Below, in pieces: positions 61,286 to 61,460 of a DNA stretch of 61,460 nucleotides (position 1 is its first letter; every line of letters begins with the position of its first letter). The position numbers and the translations under genes were made by a program. The DNA comes from Acidobacteriota bacterium. GTDB taxonomy: Bacteria; Acidobacteriota; Vicinamibacteria; Marinacidobacterales; Marinacidobacteraceae. The notes beneath the pieces were generated by a model, which was not told the DNA's origin, ran no database searches, and saw only the letters and a list, made by a program, of their open reading frames with translations. The stretch covers positions 1-61,460 of the forward strand of contig JAJDVI010000019.1 of NCBI GenBank assembly GCA_022826195.1, written 5' to 3'.

Positions 61286-61397
61286 GCGGACCGCCGCAAG
61301 TCCCTCGTAAGTCATTGTTATTGCAGGCCAGTATACACGTCCGCCGAAAACGGAGGTCACATCTGGGGCCACTTCCTCAACGGCCCGGAAGTCCCGA
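61286..61397 (-). repeat. Right copy of the 112-bp window-framing inverted repeat
   Basis: On the minus strand this reads like positions 1-112 with about 13-15 differences, including the shared GTGTATACT and GCAATAACAA. A minus-strand frame from 61411 crosses it without a stop, but the differences from the left copy are not of the silent type expected of a conserved protein. Bases 61398-61460 hold no recognised feature. Confidence 0.7.
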
Positions 61398-61460
61398 ATC
61401 CGAGAGGGCAACGGCGGGAACTTCGATGACCTTCGAGCGCACCGGGCGGCGGGATCCGAG

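Noticed and set aside
61100..61411. Minus-strand frame of 103 codons covering the right inverted repeat
   Set aside because: The left copy keeps the frame, but many differences change the amino acid and the remainder runs through a palindromic repeat and the end of the amidohydrolase gene.

Overview
The window looks like a chromosomal segment of a high-GC, Gram-negative, respiring bacterium. It carries TonB-dependent receptors with an N-terminal carboxypeptidase-regulatory-like domain, a complete Na+-translocating NADH:quinone oxidoreductase (Nqr), a TolC/MFP/RND efflux operon and many lipoproteins. Oar-like receptors of this kind are common in Acidobacteriota and similar marine or host-associated lineages. 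That placement is an inference from gene content only; no rRNA is present and I could not search a database.

Layout: 0.4-3.9 kb holds a small membrane-anchored coiled-coil protein, a three-module Cache-type lipoprotein and a hypothetical protein. 4.3-16.3 kb is the Nqr locus. nqrA-nqrB are separated from nqrC-D-E-F by a 3.8-kb block of four minus-strand genes: an AAA+/DUF4143 ATPase, an internally deleted uppS, a membrane protein and a PadR regulator. A GYD protein, apbE (flavinylation), an orphan Phd-like antitoxin and a probable nqrM follow. 16.3-18.5 kb has two tandem Cache-type lipoproteins. 18.6-24.1 kb has an HNH endonuclease, a second AAA+/DUF4143 gene, a lipoprotein amidohydrolase, two solitary antitoxin-like genes and an SDR. 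24.1-31.1 kb has two paralogous TonB receptors and a predicted outer-membrane protein. 31.2-33.6 kb has two convergent AAA+/DUF4143 genes. 33.6-36.6 kb has two paralogous serine beta-lactamase-fold lipoproteins. 36.7-38.5 kb has an AAA ATPase plus DUF4276 (TOPRIM-like) pair that resembles a defence module. 38.5-45.3 kb is a tightly packed six-gene minus-strand operon (PLP enzyme, SDR, DUF819 permease, M14 amidohydrolase, 2-hydroxyacid dehydrogenase, Ca2+/cation antiporter). 45.6-49.4 kb is a toxin-antitoxin island (VapBC-like, AbiE with a frameshifted toxin, macrodomain). 49.8-56 kb is the efflux operon. 56.2-61.2 kb has a fifth AAA+/DUF4143 gene, a tRNA-Ser, a WYL regulator, a RidA protein and a second lipoprotein amidohydrolase.

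Two themes run through the window. First, five solitary AAA+ ATPases fused to a PD-(D/E)XK-type (DUF4143) domain sit between housekeeping genes. Each has its own short repeat or dyad upstream, and three of them, like AbiEi and several antitoxins, have a -10-like hexamer 6-11 nt before the start codon, which suggests leaderless or near-leaderless transcripts. I regard this as the best candidate for an under-described system. Second, intergenic DNA is seeded with GC-rich palindromic repeats (core like GCCGGTCTGAAGACCGGCG followed by TTCCAAGCC). A separate 112-bp imperfect repeat occurs in inverted orientation at the two ends of the window.
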